Assembly: GCA_022606425.2 (NCBI GenBank)
Contig: JAHDVF020000211.1
Coordinates: forward strand, 2,976,001 to 3,040,000
DNA: 64,000 nucleotides
Reading direction: 5' to 3'
DNA from: Lepidostoma basale
Taxonomy: Eukaryota > Arthropoda > Insecta > Trichoptera > Lepidostomatidae
This document shows positions 35,201 to 42,472 of this stretch, one piece after another. The notes below the pieces were generated by a model. That model searched no databases and was not told the origin of the DNA. It saw only the letters and a program-made list of their open reading frames with translations. How positions within the stretch are numbered: the first letter of the stretch is position 1; each line of letters starts with the position of its first letter. The translations under genes and the position numbers were made by a program.

Positions 35201-38200
35201 ACTTTAATTGTTCAAACTGTGGAACCAAAAGAGAAGGGTACGGATGTCCAAAATATTATAAAGGGTTCCTTTGACATCCACGGACAGTACCATTACACAA
35301 TGGAAACTCAAACATGCGTATGTATTCCCATTGAGGATGGATTAGATGTGTTTTCTTCTACCCAATACATTGACTTGACACAGGCTGCTATAGCAGAAAT
35401 GTTAAACATCCCCCTAAACAGGTAATTTCTTTCAATATATATATTTTTATTAGTACACCACTTTCACTTCTATCACTTCACCTGAGAATACTATTGTAAA
35501 TCAACCATATATCATTGTTTGCTAAAACAAACTAGAAATGTTAACAATGATCTTCGTTGCTTAAAACACGACTCATAAATTATTATTCTTCATCTTCTTC
35601 TTTTAATAGATCTGTCGATCTGTGACACATCTCGTCGACATGTCTCGTCGGATGATGAGGTCCAGCTGTCCTTCCATCTCTTAGGCGGCTCACCATCCTT
35701 TCGTGCTACATAGTCCCTCCAGTATCTTCTTCTGGATCTACTCCACTAAATGATATCCTCTATTTTGCAATTTTTTCTTATGTCTACGTTGCGGACACGA
35801 TCTCGGAGAGTTTTTCTGGTAATTAATCTTAGGACCTTCATCTCCGATGTTCTTAGTAGTCCCTTGGTTTGCACAGTGTCGGCCCGCATCTCTACAGCGT
35901 ACGTCATGATAGGTCGCACGCATGTTTTATAAATTCTGATCTTGCTGTCGATACGCATGGGCTTGTTCTTCCAAGCCAGATTATTCAGACATCCTGACAC
36001 GTCAGAGGCTTTACTGACTTGTTCTCGTACTTCGGAATAAATGCTCATAAATGCTCTAATTAAAATTATTTCTGTGCGATAAATAGTGCATCTCGCTTGT
36101 GCACTTATACGAACAAGCGAGTGAGAAAGAGATAGCGTACATCCTATAGATGGTTTGTATGCATCTCTTTAATCCATGGAAAAATAAGTATTTGAATATA
36201 CGAGTATATTGTGGATAAATTTGTATGCATTTATAAATTGGAACAGCTGTTGCAACAATTTCAAAAGAAATAATCAATTTGTGATATTCTTTAACAGTGT
36301 TTTACTTAAACAGTAAATAATGTTAAAATATCAAAGTGTTTCCACCAAAACTATATTTTATGAAGTATTATTATTGTTACAGTATCAATTTGAACGTCCG
36401 TCGACTAGGAGGTGGCTACGGGGCGAAAATTTCCCGCTCTATCCAAGTGGCCACAGCTTGTGCCTTGGTCGCCTTTAAGCTTGATCGTCCCGTCAGATTT
36501 GTGCTACCGATTGACGTCAACTTAATGGCCATTGGAAAACGTTTGCCTTGCTCTAATGACTATGAAGTTAGTGCACTTTAGTTCTTCTTCTGTCTTATTT
36601 AGGACTGTGTCATCTGAGAAAATGATTAAAATCAAACATATTAATAATTCAAAAAACATATTTCATGTATTCATCATCCTTTTCAGGTTGGCATTGATAA
36701 AAATGGAAAAATTCAATACTTAAAAAATTACTTTTTCCAAGATAATGGCTGTTCACACAATGAAATGGCAATTATTTTGGAGTCTGCAAATGCTTTAGTG
36801 AACTCGTATGATGACAAAACTTGGTATCTTCAGGGAAGCAGCGTTCTTACAGACACTCCTTCCAACACATGGTGTCGAGCCCCTGGTAAGAGTAATTTAA
36901 TGATAAATTGTCAATAACCTTAACCAATAACACTGTCTTGATCTGATGTAGAATTCATGTGATAAAAAAATGGCCATAGATTAGCTAGCTATCACATGTC
37001 ATGTAAATCAATCGAATAGCTATGCCTTTTACATTGGTTTGGCTCGTGCTGTAATGGTGTAAATGGCTTTTCAACAAAATAATAATATTAATTGAAGACT
37101 GGTTATTTCAAAGGTACTAAAAGGTACGAAAAAGGAGTTTTCAGCTTAGATTTGAAATCTGTCACATCATTTATGCATCTAAGGTATGAAGGAAGATTGT
37201 CACAAGCTGATGGGCCGGCTACTGCAAAGGCTTGATCCCCAAAATTTGTACTAGGGCAATGCTTCGGCTCAACTAATCTTCCTATTGCAGAGGCGTTTGC
37301 CGAGCGAAGTGTGGATTTTCTTCAATTTAGGATTTCTTGGATTTAGGATTTCTTGGATTTGGTGCCATTCCATGTAATGTTTTTGAAGACTGTCCAACAG
37401 AGTTTATACTGAATTCTTTCTGGAATTTTAAGCCAGTGAAGTTCTTTGAGATAACACTCATCTCAAAGAACTTCACTGGCTTAAAAGTCCAGAAAGAATC
37501 CAGTATAAACTCTGCTGGACAGTCTTCAAAGCGCTACATGGAATGGCACCAAGTTATATATCCAAACTCTGTATAATGGACAGCCTGCCTCTCACGTACC
37601 AGTGTGGTATCTTTAGCGTGGCGTTTGAACTACACTCTATTATTCTATCATTTACCACCTTTGCACAGCTATTGTCCTTTATGTTTAACACTAATTGGAA
37701 TCAAAAACTCATTTTTCACACTTTTCATTTTGTTTTGACAGGTTCAACTGAAGGCCATGCAATGATTGAAAATATAATGGATCATATAGCTGTCACGAGC
37801 GGCATTGATCCCATTAAAGTCAGATTACAAAATATGAGTGCAGATAATCCTCTTCCAGACATGATTGAAAGCTTTAGAAAATCCACTAACTATGACGAGA
37901 GACACGAACAAATTAAAGAATACAACTCTCAAAACCGTTGGCGCAAACGTGGCATCAGCTTAACACCGTTGACTTACAATTTGAATTATTTCGGTAATTA
38001 CGCTTCGTTTGTCGCTATTTACCAAGCAGATGGATCTGTGGCTGTTTGTCATGCTGGAATAGAAATGGGGCAAGGACTCAATACGAAGGTGGCACAAGTG
38101 TGTGCTCACACCTTGCAAATACCTCTCGCCTCAATTTCCGTTAAACCCTCCAACAGCCTCGTTACTCCAAATGCAATTGTGAGCGGTGGTAGCATAACAA

Positions 38201-41200
38201 GTGAAACTTGTTCCTTTGCCACAATCAAAGCTTGTCAGATTCTATTGGACCGTCTTGAACCCATCAAAAAATCAATGGACAATCCCACATGGGTTGAATT
38301 GGTTCAAAAGGCATACGCTTCTGGTGTAGATCTCAGTGCTCACTATATGTGCATACCACAGGCAGAAATAAAGAAATATCAAATATATGGAATTACCATC
38401 ACTGAAGTGGAAATTGATGTGCTAACTGGAAATCATCAAGTATTGAGAGTGGACATTTTGGAAGATGTTGGAGAGAGTCTCAGTCCAAATGTTGACGTAG
38501 GACAGGTAAGGACAATCTATGTAGACACCTTCAATGCTTAACCCTTATAGTCCGGCTGGCTACAATAGCAGTCCGCATATATTTTTCGTGTTTAATGTGT
38601 AATATCCCGTAAATTTAATATGACGGATCAAAAGTAAAAATGTGTATTATATAGTATTGTGTATTCTCTGCGATTTAGAGTTAAACATATCTCATACAGA
38701 TCACGGCTTGCGGCCAATCATCACACACACACACACAATTGCGTAACCGCTAAGCTACGAAGTTATGGTTTCTCGTACTGTGTCGGAATCTTTGATTTGA
38801 GTGTGTGTTTACTTATGTTGACTCTTATATTATTATATCAGTTATCAACAGCGCGATGTTTTGGTTTAATTTATAAATAACATTTTCAAAGTAATATATT
38901 TTTATTTCTTTTCTTAAACTCAAAATGAAACAAGAAAGTCTGATTATTTTTATAAGATAAAAAATGTAAGACATTTGACTACAAAATACAATTTATTTTA
39001 TATTTTTGTGTATTTTGTTTTAAGAGTAATTTAATTGTTTACAAGAGCGTTCCGATGTTTCAAATTCTCGCCAGCCTTTAAGGATTAATTGCTAGAAGAT
39101 AAGTTGAAATAATTTGTGTAGACTCTAGATTACAGGTTCAATCAGGACGTATAATACCCATCTGCACCTTGTAAAATTTTACTTAAATTCTTTCATATTT
39201 TTGCAGGTGGAAGGCGCATATATAATGGGAATGGGATATTGGACAACAGAGAAATTAGTCTACGATGAAAAGTCAGGTGCGTTGCTGACAAACCGAACGT
39301 GGACTTACAAGCCTCCTGGAATGAAAGATATTCCTTTAGATTTACGGGTTCAGTTCAGGAGAAATGCCCCCAATCCAGCTGGAGTTTTGAGATCAAAAGG
39401 TTACTTTTAATGATTTTTATTTATTACAAAAAGAGTGCAAGATTTGAATCATTAAGAAGATGAATTGTGGCAACCAAACTGTCACCGTTTTGATAGTAAT
39501 TTTTAACAATAAGGACACTTTGGAGTATCATGTCGCGCTCCATGTTAACCTGTTTGGTGATATGCCAGTACAAATACTATTAAATTTACAAATAATTTAT
39601 TATTCAATTTCTTCCCGAATACCGAACGATACTGGCATCTGTGAATGATGTCATGACAGTGATGACATCAATATTCAATGATGTCATCACTATCATGTTG
39701 CTTGTCAACCTATTAATGTTAGGCTGTGATTTATGTGTAATTTAACAATAAAAATAATTACTGTTAAAATTTAAAACACTGTTATATCACAATTTATATT
39801 TATTCATTGAGAGTGTCGCTACAGATATTTTGCCAACCGATGTTGGCATCATCAGGTGTTATAATAAACAGGTTTATTAAAGTTTATTGTAACACCTGAT
39901 GATGCCAACATCGGTTGGCGAAACAGCTGTCGCGACACTCTCAGTGAATAAAACGAAATTGTGATATTATAACAGTGTTTTAAATTTTAACAATAATGAT
40001 GTTGAAGTATCATAATGTTTAGGCCAAAACAATGGAGTATTTAATAAAAATAATGTTTGATAATTTGATGTCCAAATAAAAAGAAGATTTTGGCCTTCTC
40101 ATTTATCTTGACATAATCCCAATTGTGTTAAATAAATAAATGGTTGACCATTTATGAAAAAGTATTCATTTAAGTTTAAAAAAAACTCTTTACCAGACAG
40201 GCAATCTGTCTCGTATCCACCAGTCACAATTATTGACCTATCAAATCATTATTATTATTATTATTATTTGATGATTTGTATTTTAAGTGCACCGTTTTGT
40301 AAAATCAATTACTCCAAGGGCGCACTAGGAAAAGACTAACCAAACAGTGCAGTCTTTAATGACAGCAAATCATGACAGCCAAAATGGCGCAAAAATCAAA
40401 TCTTGGACTCTTGTAAACACCCTTTATTTACTTACCTGGCAACATTATCAACATATAAAATCATTAATAAGTCATTTTATGCAAAAGCATATATTTTATT
40501 TCGATTTTTGTTTTAAATATCCTAGCAACTGGAGAACCACCGTTAAACATGGCATACGGTATGTACTCTGCTTTGAGGCAAGCTGTCACTTCAGCAAGAG
40601 TTGAAAGTGGGCTGCCAGAAAATGAATATTTTGATTTTGGTGAGTTTATTTAATTAACAATAGTAAGAATTAATTGTATCTCAATAGAGACGAAGATGTT
40701 AATTATTTGGAAACAGAATATGGTGGTCGAGGCGTTTACAGGACTTATGACCTGTCATTGGTTGGGTTAAGCGATAGCTTTATGTAACACAACATTCCCC
40801 ATTCTGCCCTTCTTATGACCACCACGTCTGACAATTATTTTTGAAAGATGTATACTCGTATATGCTACTATGTTGAGAAATATTTAACATATTTTAGTTC
40901 AATCTACACTAGTGTCATCTATTAGGATTAGATGTAAGCATTAAACAGGAAATCTTTATTAATGTAATGTGAAAGGCTATCATCAACCAGTGGCGGTACT
41001 CCCATAGAAGCCCAGAAGCCCGGCTTGCGTAAGAAATTTTGAATCAAAACTTCTTCTGGCTTACAGAGGTTCAGCTCTTGTGGCTATTCCTCTTACGTCT
41101 GATAGGAACATTGTTGGAAGGTGATTTGGTGGGTTGTTGGTTTATGCGGGGGCACGATTTCTTAGATTTGGAGGTTTTGATTCAAAATTTCTTACGCAAG

Positions 41201-41563
41201 CCGGGCTTCTGGGCTTCTATGGAAGTACCGCCACTGTCATCAACCCAATTATCACACATTACTAGACAATGCCTGGAGAAAACTCTCCAATTTTTAGATG
41301 CTTTTAACTTGGACCAGTTTTTATACAACATTTTGATTTGAATGTATACAAATACTTGTAGACAAATACTGGATTTTACCCATTACGGGTCAATCATTAA
41401 GAATTAATTGTATCTCAATAGAGACGAAGATGTAAATTATTTGGATATTTGTATTCAATGTCGAATATAACACCTTTTCTTTTATTTTACAGATGTCCCT
41501 TGTACACCAGAAAGTATTATGTTAGCTGCTTCCACACGAGTGAATGAGTTAAAAATTACTTAA
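14699..41563 (+). CDS. AOX: Aldehyde oxidase (molybdo-flavoenzyme, xanthine oxidase family), complete, 16 exons
   Basis: Exons: 14699-14738, 23867-24033, 27296-27453, 28487-28893, 29649-29872, 31703-31805, 31974-32101, 32929-33216, 34469-34753, 34925-35421, 36383-36566, 36687-36885, 37742-38505, 39207-39399, 40526-40639, 41493-41563. All introns are GT-AG, all joins keep frame, and 3822 nt give 1273 residues, the usual length of the family. Two 2Fe-2S clusters are intact: C40, C45, C48, C70 and C109, C112, C144, C146. The FAD domain shows VVGNTAQG (about 249-256) and IGSIAGN (333). The molybdopterin domain has QYHYTMETQT (711), RRLGGGYGAK (772), RAPGSTEGHAM (about 891), GIEMGQG (999) and ATGEPP, whose Glu1216 matches the catalytic glutamate of the family. 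The enzyme would oxidise aldehydes or N-heterocycles with O2 in the cytosol as a homodimer. I prefer aldehyde oxidase to xanthine dehydrogenase because the linker after the FAD domain is short and the XDH NAD-site signature is not visible; substrate is inferred only. The start has A at -3. Introns are packed with repeats; intron 1 is 9.1 kb. Confidence 0.95.
15190..15395 (+). repeat. Minisatellite of about 33-bp units in AOX intron 1
   Basis: Six or so imperfect units built on GGCTATTGCCAGTATTGACA followed by ATAC. Each unit contains the near-palindrome TTGCCAGTATTGGCAA. Unit spacing is 30-36 bp. Confidence 0.8.
15440..15782 (+). mobile_element. LINE-A 3' fragment with TTAG tail
   Basis: Reads YRVSNANIRSE, a shortened MERM region, the RKxTxHDQINQ region in shifted frames and ESTCVHDTIRR, ending GTAATGGTTAG and TTAGTTAG. 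It follows the minisatellite directly. Confidence 0.7.
16083..16502 (-). mobile_element. LINE-E fragment with (GAT)n tail
   Basis: CATCATCATCAG at the 3' end, then on the - strand a VxxYGAETWTLTKGLVYRFK-like stretch, MDRAMLGITLRDR and DRRSEEDCWTWMDC. Longest copy of the family here; several frameshifts. Confidence 0.75.
17147..17306 (+). repeat. 80-bp tandem duplication
   Basis: 17147-17226 is repeated at 17227-17306 with essentially no change (GACCCCTGCTTTCCTAATAT start). Lies inside the hAT-like element. Confidence 0.9.
17472..17656. repeat. Fold-back element with 37-bp perfect inner arms and ACCGGT hammerhead-like core
   Basis: 17522-17558 and 17567-17603 are exact reverse complements (GTCGACCGGTTTCGGCAGCT...). 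Outer arms (AAATTTCTTTATTATTATAT and its complement at about 17637-17656) extend it to about 185 bp. Each arm reads CAGAAGA, GGCAG-CAAG-CTGCC, GAAACCGGTC, that is a hammerhead core with U4 changed and a self-complementary ACCGGU after GAA. Confidence 0.75.
17729..17832. repeat. Fold-back element with ACAGCTGT hammerhead-like core, copy 1
   Basis: Arms TCTGAGAATGTCGCGACAGC and the complement of GTTGTCGCCACATTCTCA. The - strand arm reads CTGATGT, CAACATCGGTTG, GAAACAGCTGTC. The + arm has lost stem II (CTGATGAAACAGTTGTC). Related to 39763-39991. Confidence 0.65.
18320..18462 (-). mobile_element. LINE-A 3' fragment
   Basis: TTCACGCCGTTTCTCCGCAG and CATACATCGTAGCACGCAC match the LINE-A2 subtype (Pro-Cys-Gly end) on the - strand. 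Heavily worn. Confidence 0.6.
18465..19509 (-). mobile_element. LINE-A2 copy with (TTG)n tail, interrupted by LINE-G
   Basis: The tail is (GTT)n on the - strand (ACAACAACAACAAC on +) instead of TTAG. It reads [40 protein letters not shown], then after the insert [20 protein letters not shown] and [20 protein letters not shown]. Removing 18803-19306 restores continuity. Confidence 0.85.
18803..19296 (+). mobile_element. LINE-G fragment nested in LINE-A, 10-bp target-site duplication
   Basis: CCTTCTTCCA at 18793-18802 and 19297-19306. A long open frame reads LKLRILLIKTYVWSVLMYGC, LEAFEMWSYRRLFGISWRDH, RARWIGHVIRQEG and SRGRPRREYLEDLL, and the element ends AACCAGAGAAGAAGA. The intact frame and clean duplication make it one of the youngest insertions here. 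Confidence 0.9.
19515..19802 (+). mobile_element. Helitron-like short element
   Basis: Starts near AATTGGACTCCTCGTAAACG and CTGTACCGATTTTGATGA, the same opening words as 10081, and ends CTGTCGGGTCCGCTGGT (19790-19806) after an ACGTTCGGGAAGGACGT hairpin. Ends CTGGT rather than CTAGT, so the assignment is tentative. Confidence 0.5.
19812..20105 (+). mobile_element. Mariner-like transposase N-terminal relic (second family)
   Basis: In frame 2 it reads RGFAVRTFLENGRSVIATQR and AFRLHFNHRHRDTAPHRN, the helix-turn-helix region of mariner-related transposases. Followed directly by LINE-A debris; no catalytic region. Confidence 0.6.
20130..20470 (-). mobile_element. LINE-A old fragment
   Basis: The - strand follows LINE-A from the SGKRSRGxP region through the KADDC and [11 protein letters not shown] regions to the WxWQKKDE region with many frameshifts. 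No 3' end. Confidence 0.6.
20690..20975 (+). repeat. Dispersed repeat R20, copy 1
   Basis: GTAGAGGGTAAAATTGAGA, CTGCGCGCGC and ATGAAGTTA through ATTGCGAAAACA and ATGAAACAAGACAT match 22785-23215 in the same orientation. No coding signal. Confidence 0.6.
21155..21292. repeat. Fold-back element with ACATGT hammerhead-like core, copy 1
   Basis: About 60-bp arms: CACTTGGTATTTCAACACTT ... and its complement ending ATACCAAGTG. The - strand left arm reads TTATGA, AGGTGTTG..., AACC, GAAACATGTCTG; the + strand right arm reads AAGG...AAACGAAACATGCCTG. The copy at 54141 shares the word. Confidence 0.65.
21295..21722 (+). mobile_element. LINE-B 3' fragment
   Basis: Reads (with stops) [13 protein letters not shown] frame changes of the family signature: [29 protein letters not shown] and GWRRFLEALCTTS. 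Matches 31050 and 59420. No intact frame. Confidence 0.75.
21743..22090 (+). mobile_element. MITE-2 copy 1
   Basis: 44-bp inverted termini: GGGGTTAGGGGCAGTCAGAG ... and the complement of CTCTGACTACCCCTAACCCC. The right part (GCCATATTTGTTGGACCCTG, ATTGTTGGTTTTATAAAATA) also matches 60725-60962. Target duplication not evident. Confidence 0.7.
22380..22690 (+). repeat. Dispersed repeat R22, copy 1
   Basis: Begins ATTAATTGTATCTCAATAGA and includes TTACAGGACTTATGACCTGT and GTTGGGTTAAGCG. Other copies are at 40670-41445 and (reversed) 48245-48650. No reading frame, no obvious Pol III promoter. Nature unknown. Confidence 0.7.
22780..23215 (+). repeat. Dispersed repeat R20, copy 2, with GC-rich insert
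   Basis: Flanks match 20760-20975. Between about 22900 and 23120 it holds a GC-rich block (GGCCCGGCCGGAGCGG, CGCGGAGCTCCGAGCC) absent from copy 1. The block is far richer in GC than anything nearby and has no recognised identity. Confidence 0.6.
23308..23564 (+). mobile_element. LINE-A 3' fragment in AOX intron 1
   Basis: Reads [33 protein letters not shown] and CMNVEKAREVCQDR, ending GTGGTGGTTAGTTTA. Short TTAG end, no duplication found. Confidence 0.75.
24050..24950 (-). mobile_element. MITE-1 copy 2, 16 bp downstream of AOX exon 2
   Basis: Full-length 901-bp element with GGGGAGAGGGTGGAGGG termini and TA on both sides (24048-24049, 24951-24952). Reverse-oriented match to 1356-2239 throughout. 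It sits just after the splice donor at 24034 without touching it. Confidence 0.88.
25041..25913 (+). mobile_element. MITE-3 copy 1, split by LINE-A
   Basis: AAGGTCCATTTTCACTGGAC at the left faces GTCAGTGTAAATGGACCTT at the right. Inner arms (CCGACTTGTTATCTCAAAT type) also pair. The middle is occupied by LINE-A (25150-25757). A related copy spans 30344-30768. Confidence 0.7.
25150..25757 (+). mobile_element. LINE-A fragment with (TTAG)5 tail inside MITE-3
   Basis: Reads [53 protein letters not shown], then frameshifted MSED and [15 protein letters not shown] regions. The tail at 25732-25755 is the longest clean TTAG run in the window. Confidence 0.85.
26178..26242 (-). mobile_element. LINE-A small fragment
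   Basis: GTGCCATGTTTTCTTCGG and CACATCGTTTACCATTCTT on + correspond to the RGRPRKTWH and VKKxYVND regions read in reverse. Very worn. Confidence 0.45.
26708..27126 (+). mobile_element. pogo/Tigger-like MITE, copy 1
   Basis: CAGTAGAACCTGGACAATTG at the start faces CCAATTATCCAGGTTTTACT at the end, with TA on both sides (26706-26707, 27127-27128). Interior repeats CCAATTACAGAGG-like words. CAGTRAAACC termini with TA duplications fit the pogo group. Confidence 0.75.
27880..28420 (-). mobile_element. LINE-F-like fragment in AOX intron 3
   Basis: CTTCTTCTTCC at the 3' end, then the - strand reads a QQVWTGxx-type end, RPQVRWKDDLNRH-like, GHVARSSDEKW-like and YGLETVTLSKQSAEKLRVTQ-like stretches with frame breaks. 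It ends about 65 bp before the exon 4 acceptor. Confidence 0.6.
28925..29275 (+). repeat. 350-bp polypyrimidine (CTT)n tract in AOX intron 4
   Basis: Nearly uninterrupted C/T on the + strand, mostly CTT with CTC and TTTC variants, starting 32 nt after the exon 4 donor. The predicted Ser/Phe and Lys/Glu proteins here are translation artefacts. More CTT clusters follow at 29385-29460. Confidence 0.95.
29910..30240 (-). mobile_element. LINE-E fragment
   Basis: ATAGGCCTCTTCCAAAGCAT, CATCCATGTCCAGCAAATC and CCAGCGAGCAGGCGGACG on + match the LINE-E 3' region. Worn; no tail or duplication. Confidence 0.65.
30344..30768 (+). mobile_element. MITE-3 copy 2, split by LINE-E
   Basis: TTAAGACTTCCATTTACTCT at the left faces CCAGTGTAAAAGAACC at the right; CTCACCGACTCATTATCTCA faces TTGAGATAACGGGTC. 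Same architecture as 25041-25913. Confidence 0.65.
30434..30629 (-). mobile_element. LINE-E 3' end with 9-bp target-site duplication
   Basis: ATCTCAAAT at 30425-30433 and 30630-30638. The tail is (GAT)n on the - strand, followed by the VQQWMTDG and DRRSEEDCWTW signatures. Confidence 0.85.
31050..31445 (+). mobile_element. LINE-B 3' fragment with GAA tail
   Basis: Reads (frames broken) [60 protein letters not shown] and [14 protein letters not shown], ending GACAAGAAGAAGAAA. Confidence 0.8.
31446..31600 (+). mobile_element. LINE 3' fragment, family unresolved
   Basis: In one frame GRSPKKWRDSWTSSSQETW, similar to the [10 protein letters not shown] end at 62880. Short and undated. Confidence 0.4.
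32415..32640 (+). mobile_element. LINE C-terminal relic in AOX intron 7
   Basis: A 68-codon frame reads IQDAREHHLRWYYAIGYG, DSDYIANKTLQLE and MFTVKNDLKALRL, resembling the REHRLRWFGH ... KEDLR end of RTE-like LINEs. No tail seen. Confidence 0.5.
33376..33512 (-). mobile_element. Twin-tail SINE-like unit, copy 4, with TTAG tail
   Basis: AACTAACTAACTAACTAAC tail (33377-33396), CCATCACGCCGTCTCCCCGA, then GGGAGACGCGGTGTGATGG at 33490-33508. Both inverted halves are intact; the 5' head stops just after GGTTACAAAA. Confidence 0.75.
33540..33990 (-). mobile_element. CR1/L2-type LINE C-terminal fragment
   Basis: The - strand reads STLRSAIGRLVELKCNPRTN, FGDQAFAVAGPSAWNMLPAR and LTDFKSHLKSHLF, a typical CR1/L2/Jockey RT end. 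Upstream FKALQGMAPAYI-like words continue to about 33960. Confidence 0.7.
33985..34190. repeat. Fold-back family pieces with GAAAC cores
   Basis: 33990-34025 reads GATAATGGGCTTTTGTGTCC, GAAACATTTTAG on +; 34070-34150 reads AGAAGTTTTATTATATTTTA, AGCATGTTTCACCTTGC, ATGCATTATCAAATG, the reverse of the GAAACATGTCATT core. Both are half elements. Confidence 0.5.
34790..34922 (-). mobile_element. LINE-H 3' fragment inside AOX intron 9
   Basis: The - strand reads RIDIEKTQGARDYQEGRKKM and ERWLDIIIPGHLTI, matching the region at 35620-35745. It occupies most of a 171-nt intron. Confidence 0.45.
35590..36050 (-). mobile_element. LINE-H fragment in AOX intron 10
   Basis: The - strand reads SGCLNNLAWKNKPMRIDSKI, RIYKTCVRPIMTYAVEMRAD and MKVLRLITRKTLRDRVRNVD, then the worn 3' end with GAAGAAGATGAAG. 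A 100-codon stretch is still open. Confidence 0.7.
36245..36365 (+). repeat. Tail of the ACAGCTGT fold-back family
   Basis: TTGTGATATTCTTTAACAGT, AATAATGTTAAAATATCAAAG and GTTTCCACCAAAAC resemble the sequence downstream of the fold-backs at 17832 and 39991. It ends 20 bp before the exon 11 acceptor. Confidence 0.4.
36925..37015 (+). mobile_element. tRNA-derived SINE, degraded 3' part
   Basis: CACTGTCTTGATCTGATGTA, GAATTCATGTGATAAAAAAA and AGATTAGCTAGCTATCACAT follow the body of the SINE at 8526. The tRNA head is missing. Confidence 0.6.
37100..37600. mobile_element. CR1/L2-type LINE with inverted halves in AOX intron 12
   Basis: The - strand of 37455-37110 reads a GAKFGDQAFAVAGPSACDNL-like end; the + strand of 37460-37610 reads KELHWLKSPERIQYKLCWTV and FKALHGMAPSYISKLC. 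The two halves overlap in a perfect palindrome (AGTTCTTTGAGAT ... ATCTCAAAGAACT, 37439-37475), as expected from an inversion at integration or template switching. Confidence 0.7.
38538..39088 (+). mobile_element. piggyBac-type TTAA MITE, copy 3, after AOX exon 13
   Basis: TTAACCCTTATAGTCCGGCT at the left and CCAGCCTTTAAGGATTAA at the right, bounded by TTAA (38538-38541, 39085-39088). It begins 33 nt after the exon 13 end. Interior AT-rich with a CA run at 38723-38738 next to an A-box-like word on the - strand. Confidence 0.6.
39763..39991. repeat. Fold-back element with ACAGCTGT hammerhead-like core, copy 2 (best pair of arms)
   Basis: Arms of about 100 bp: GTTAAAATTTAAAACACTGT ... and its complement ending TGTTTTAAATTTTAAC. 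Right arm on + carries CTGATGA (39896-39902), GCCAAC-ATCG-GTTGGC (39904-39919) and GAAA-CAGCTG-TC (39920-39931). The left arm, read on -, has the same core with GAAA changed to AAAA. Lies in AOX intron 14. Confidence 0.8.
39895..39940 (+). ncRNA. Hammerhead-ribozyme-like motif, ACAGCUGU type
   Basis: CUGAUGA, one extra U, a 6-bp stem II with AUCG loop, GAAA, then ACAGCUGU whose two halves can only pair between two molecules or across two arms, then C (candidate cleavage after 39931). Stem I (C-G, mismatch, C-G) is weak. The extra U before stem II departs from the classical fold, so activity is uncertain. Confidence 0.45.
40670..41445 (+). repeat. Dispersed repeat R22, copy 2, with hAT MITE inside
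   Basis: 40670-40987 matches 22380-22690 closely; 41245-41340 continues it (TGCCTGGAGA), and 41400-41445 starts another partial unit (AATTGTATCTCAATAGAGAC). AOX intron 15. Confidence 0.7.
40988..41236 (+). mobile_element. hAT MITE, copy 1, perfect 8-bp target-site duplication
   Basis: CAGTGGCGGTACTCCCATAG faces its complement ending AGTACCGCCACTG. TCATCAAC is duplicated exactly at 40980-40987 and 41237-41244. CAGTG(G) ends and 8-bp duplications are hAT hallmarks. Long arms continue to GAATCAAAAC. Confidence 0.92.
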
Positions 41564-41743
41564 CTAAGTAAAGTTCAAAAATCAATATAAATATATGTTT
41601 TAGAAAGTAACAATTTTTTTTAATTTTATAAATGTATCAACACACAAATAGATGATACTTAAGATCAGAGTTTTCCAACCTTAATTGTACTATGCCCCAC
41701 TTCAATGATTCACAATTTTGAAGAAAAAAAATGAGTTGCTTCC

Positions 41744-41749
41744 AATAAA
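41744..41749 (+). terminator. Candidate polyadenylation signal of AOX
   Basis: AATAAA lies 181 nt after the AOX stop codon and just before a LINE-A insertion. It is the first canonical hexamer I found downstream. Use is inferred; no transcript evidence is available. Confidence 0.4.
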
Positions 41750-41804
41750 AAATGCACATATTAAATATGTATATACTATTTTTATTTAATTTTCATAAAT
41801 AAAA

Positions 41805-42472
41805 CTAACTAACTAACTAACCATCACGCCATTTCTCCGGAGGGGTAGGCAGAGAGGATGGATCGCCACAATGCCCTGTCCTGGCATACCTCTCGGGATT
41901 CCTCTACATTCATACATCGTACCATGCATGCACGTCGATTATTCTGACTTCGAATGTGGCCGCCTTTTAGTAATTGATTAATTTGGTCATGCCATGTTTT
42001 CCTCGGTCGTCCTCGGCTTCTTTTCCCACTCACACTGCTTTTGTACAGCTTTTTAACCATTCTACTCTCATCCATTCGTTCCATATGTCCAAACCATCTC
42101 AGGGATCCTTTTATAATTTTTTTTCATGATGCAGTCATCTGCCTTACATTTCTTTCTTATTTCATCATTCGGCATTCTATCATACAACGTTTTCCCGCAC
42201 ATTCTTCTTAGTGATCTCATTTCTACGGCGTTTATCCTTCTTTTGCCAGCTCCAAGGTTCACTTCCATACATGAGGGTTGGCACTAGAACTCCATTGTGT
42301 ACTGCCATCTTTGCTTCTGTGGATATATTTCTATTTGCAGTAATGACTTTGAGTGCGCCATTTATTTTATTCCCAGCACCAACCCTTCTTTCGATGTCTT
42401 TCTCCATTTTTCCGTCTTTTGTAAACATGCTTCCCAGATACGTAAATTCAGTAACTTGCTCCAATTTTTTCT
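41805..42472 (-). mobile_element. LINE-A fragment with TTAG tail, 9-bp target-site duplication
   Basis: TAAATAAAA at 41796-41804 and 42473-42481. Reads EQVTEFTYLGSMFTKDGKME, AGNKINGALKVITANRNIST, GSEPWSWQKKDKR, RMCGKTLYDRMPNDEIRKKC and QNNRRACMVRCMNVEESREV in two frames. A close relative of the copy at 11545. Confidence 0.88.

Noticed and set aside
38718..38765. SINE head next to the CA run
   Set aside because: An A-box-like word (GTAGCTTAGCGGTTACG on -) exists, but no B box follows at the right distance.
14699..41563. Xanthine dehydrogenase
   Set aside because: Same fold and length, but the XDH-type extended segment after the FAD domain is not present. Aldehyde oxidase fits better, though substrate choice is inferred.
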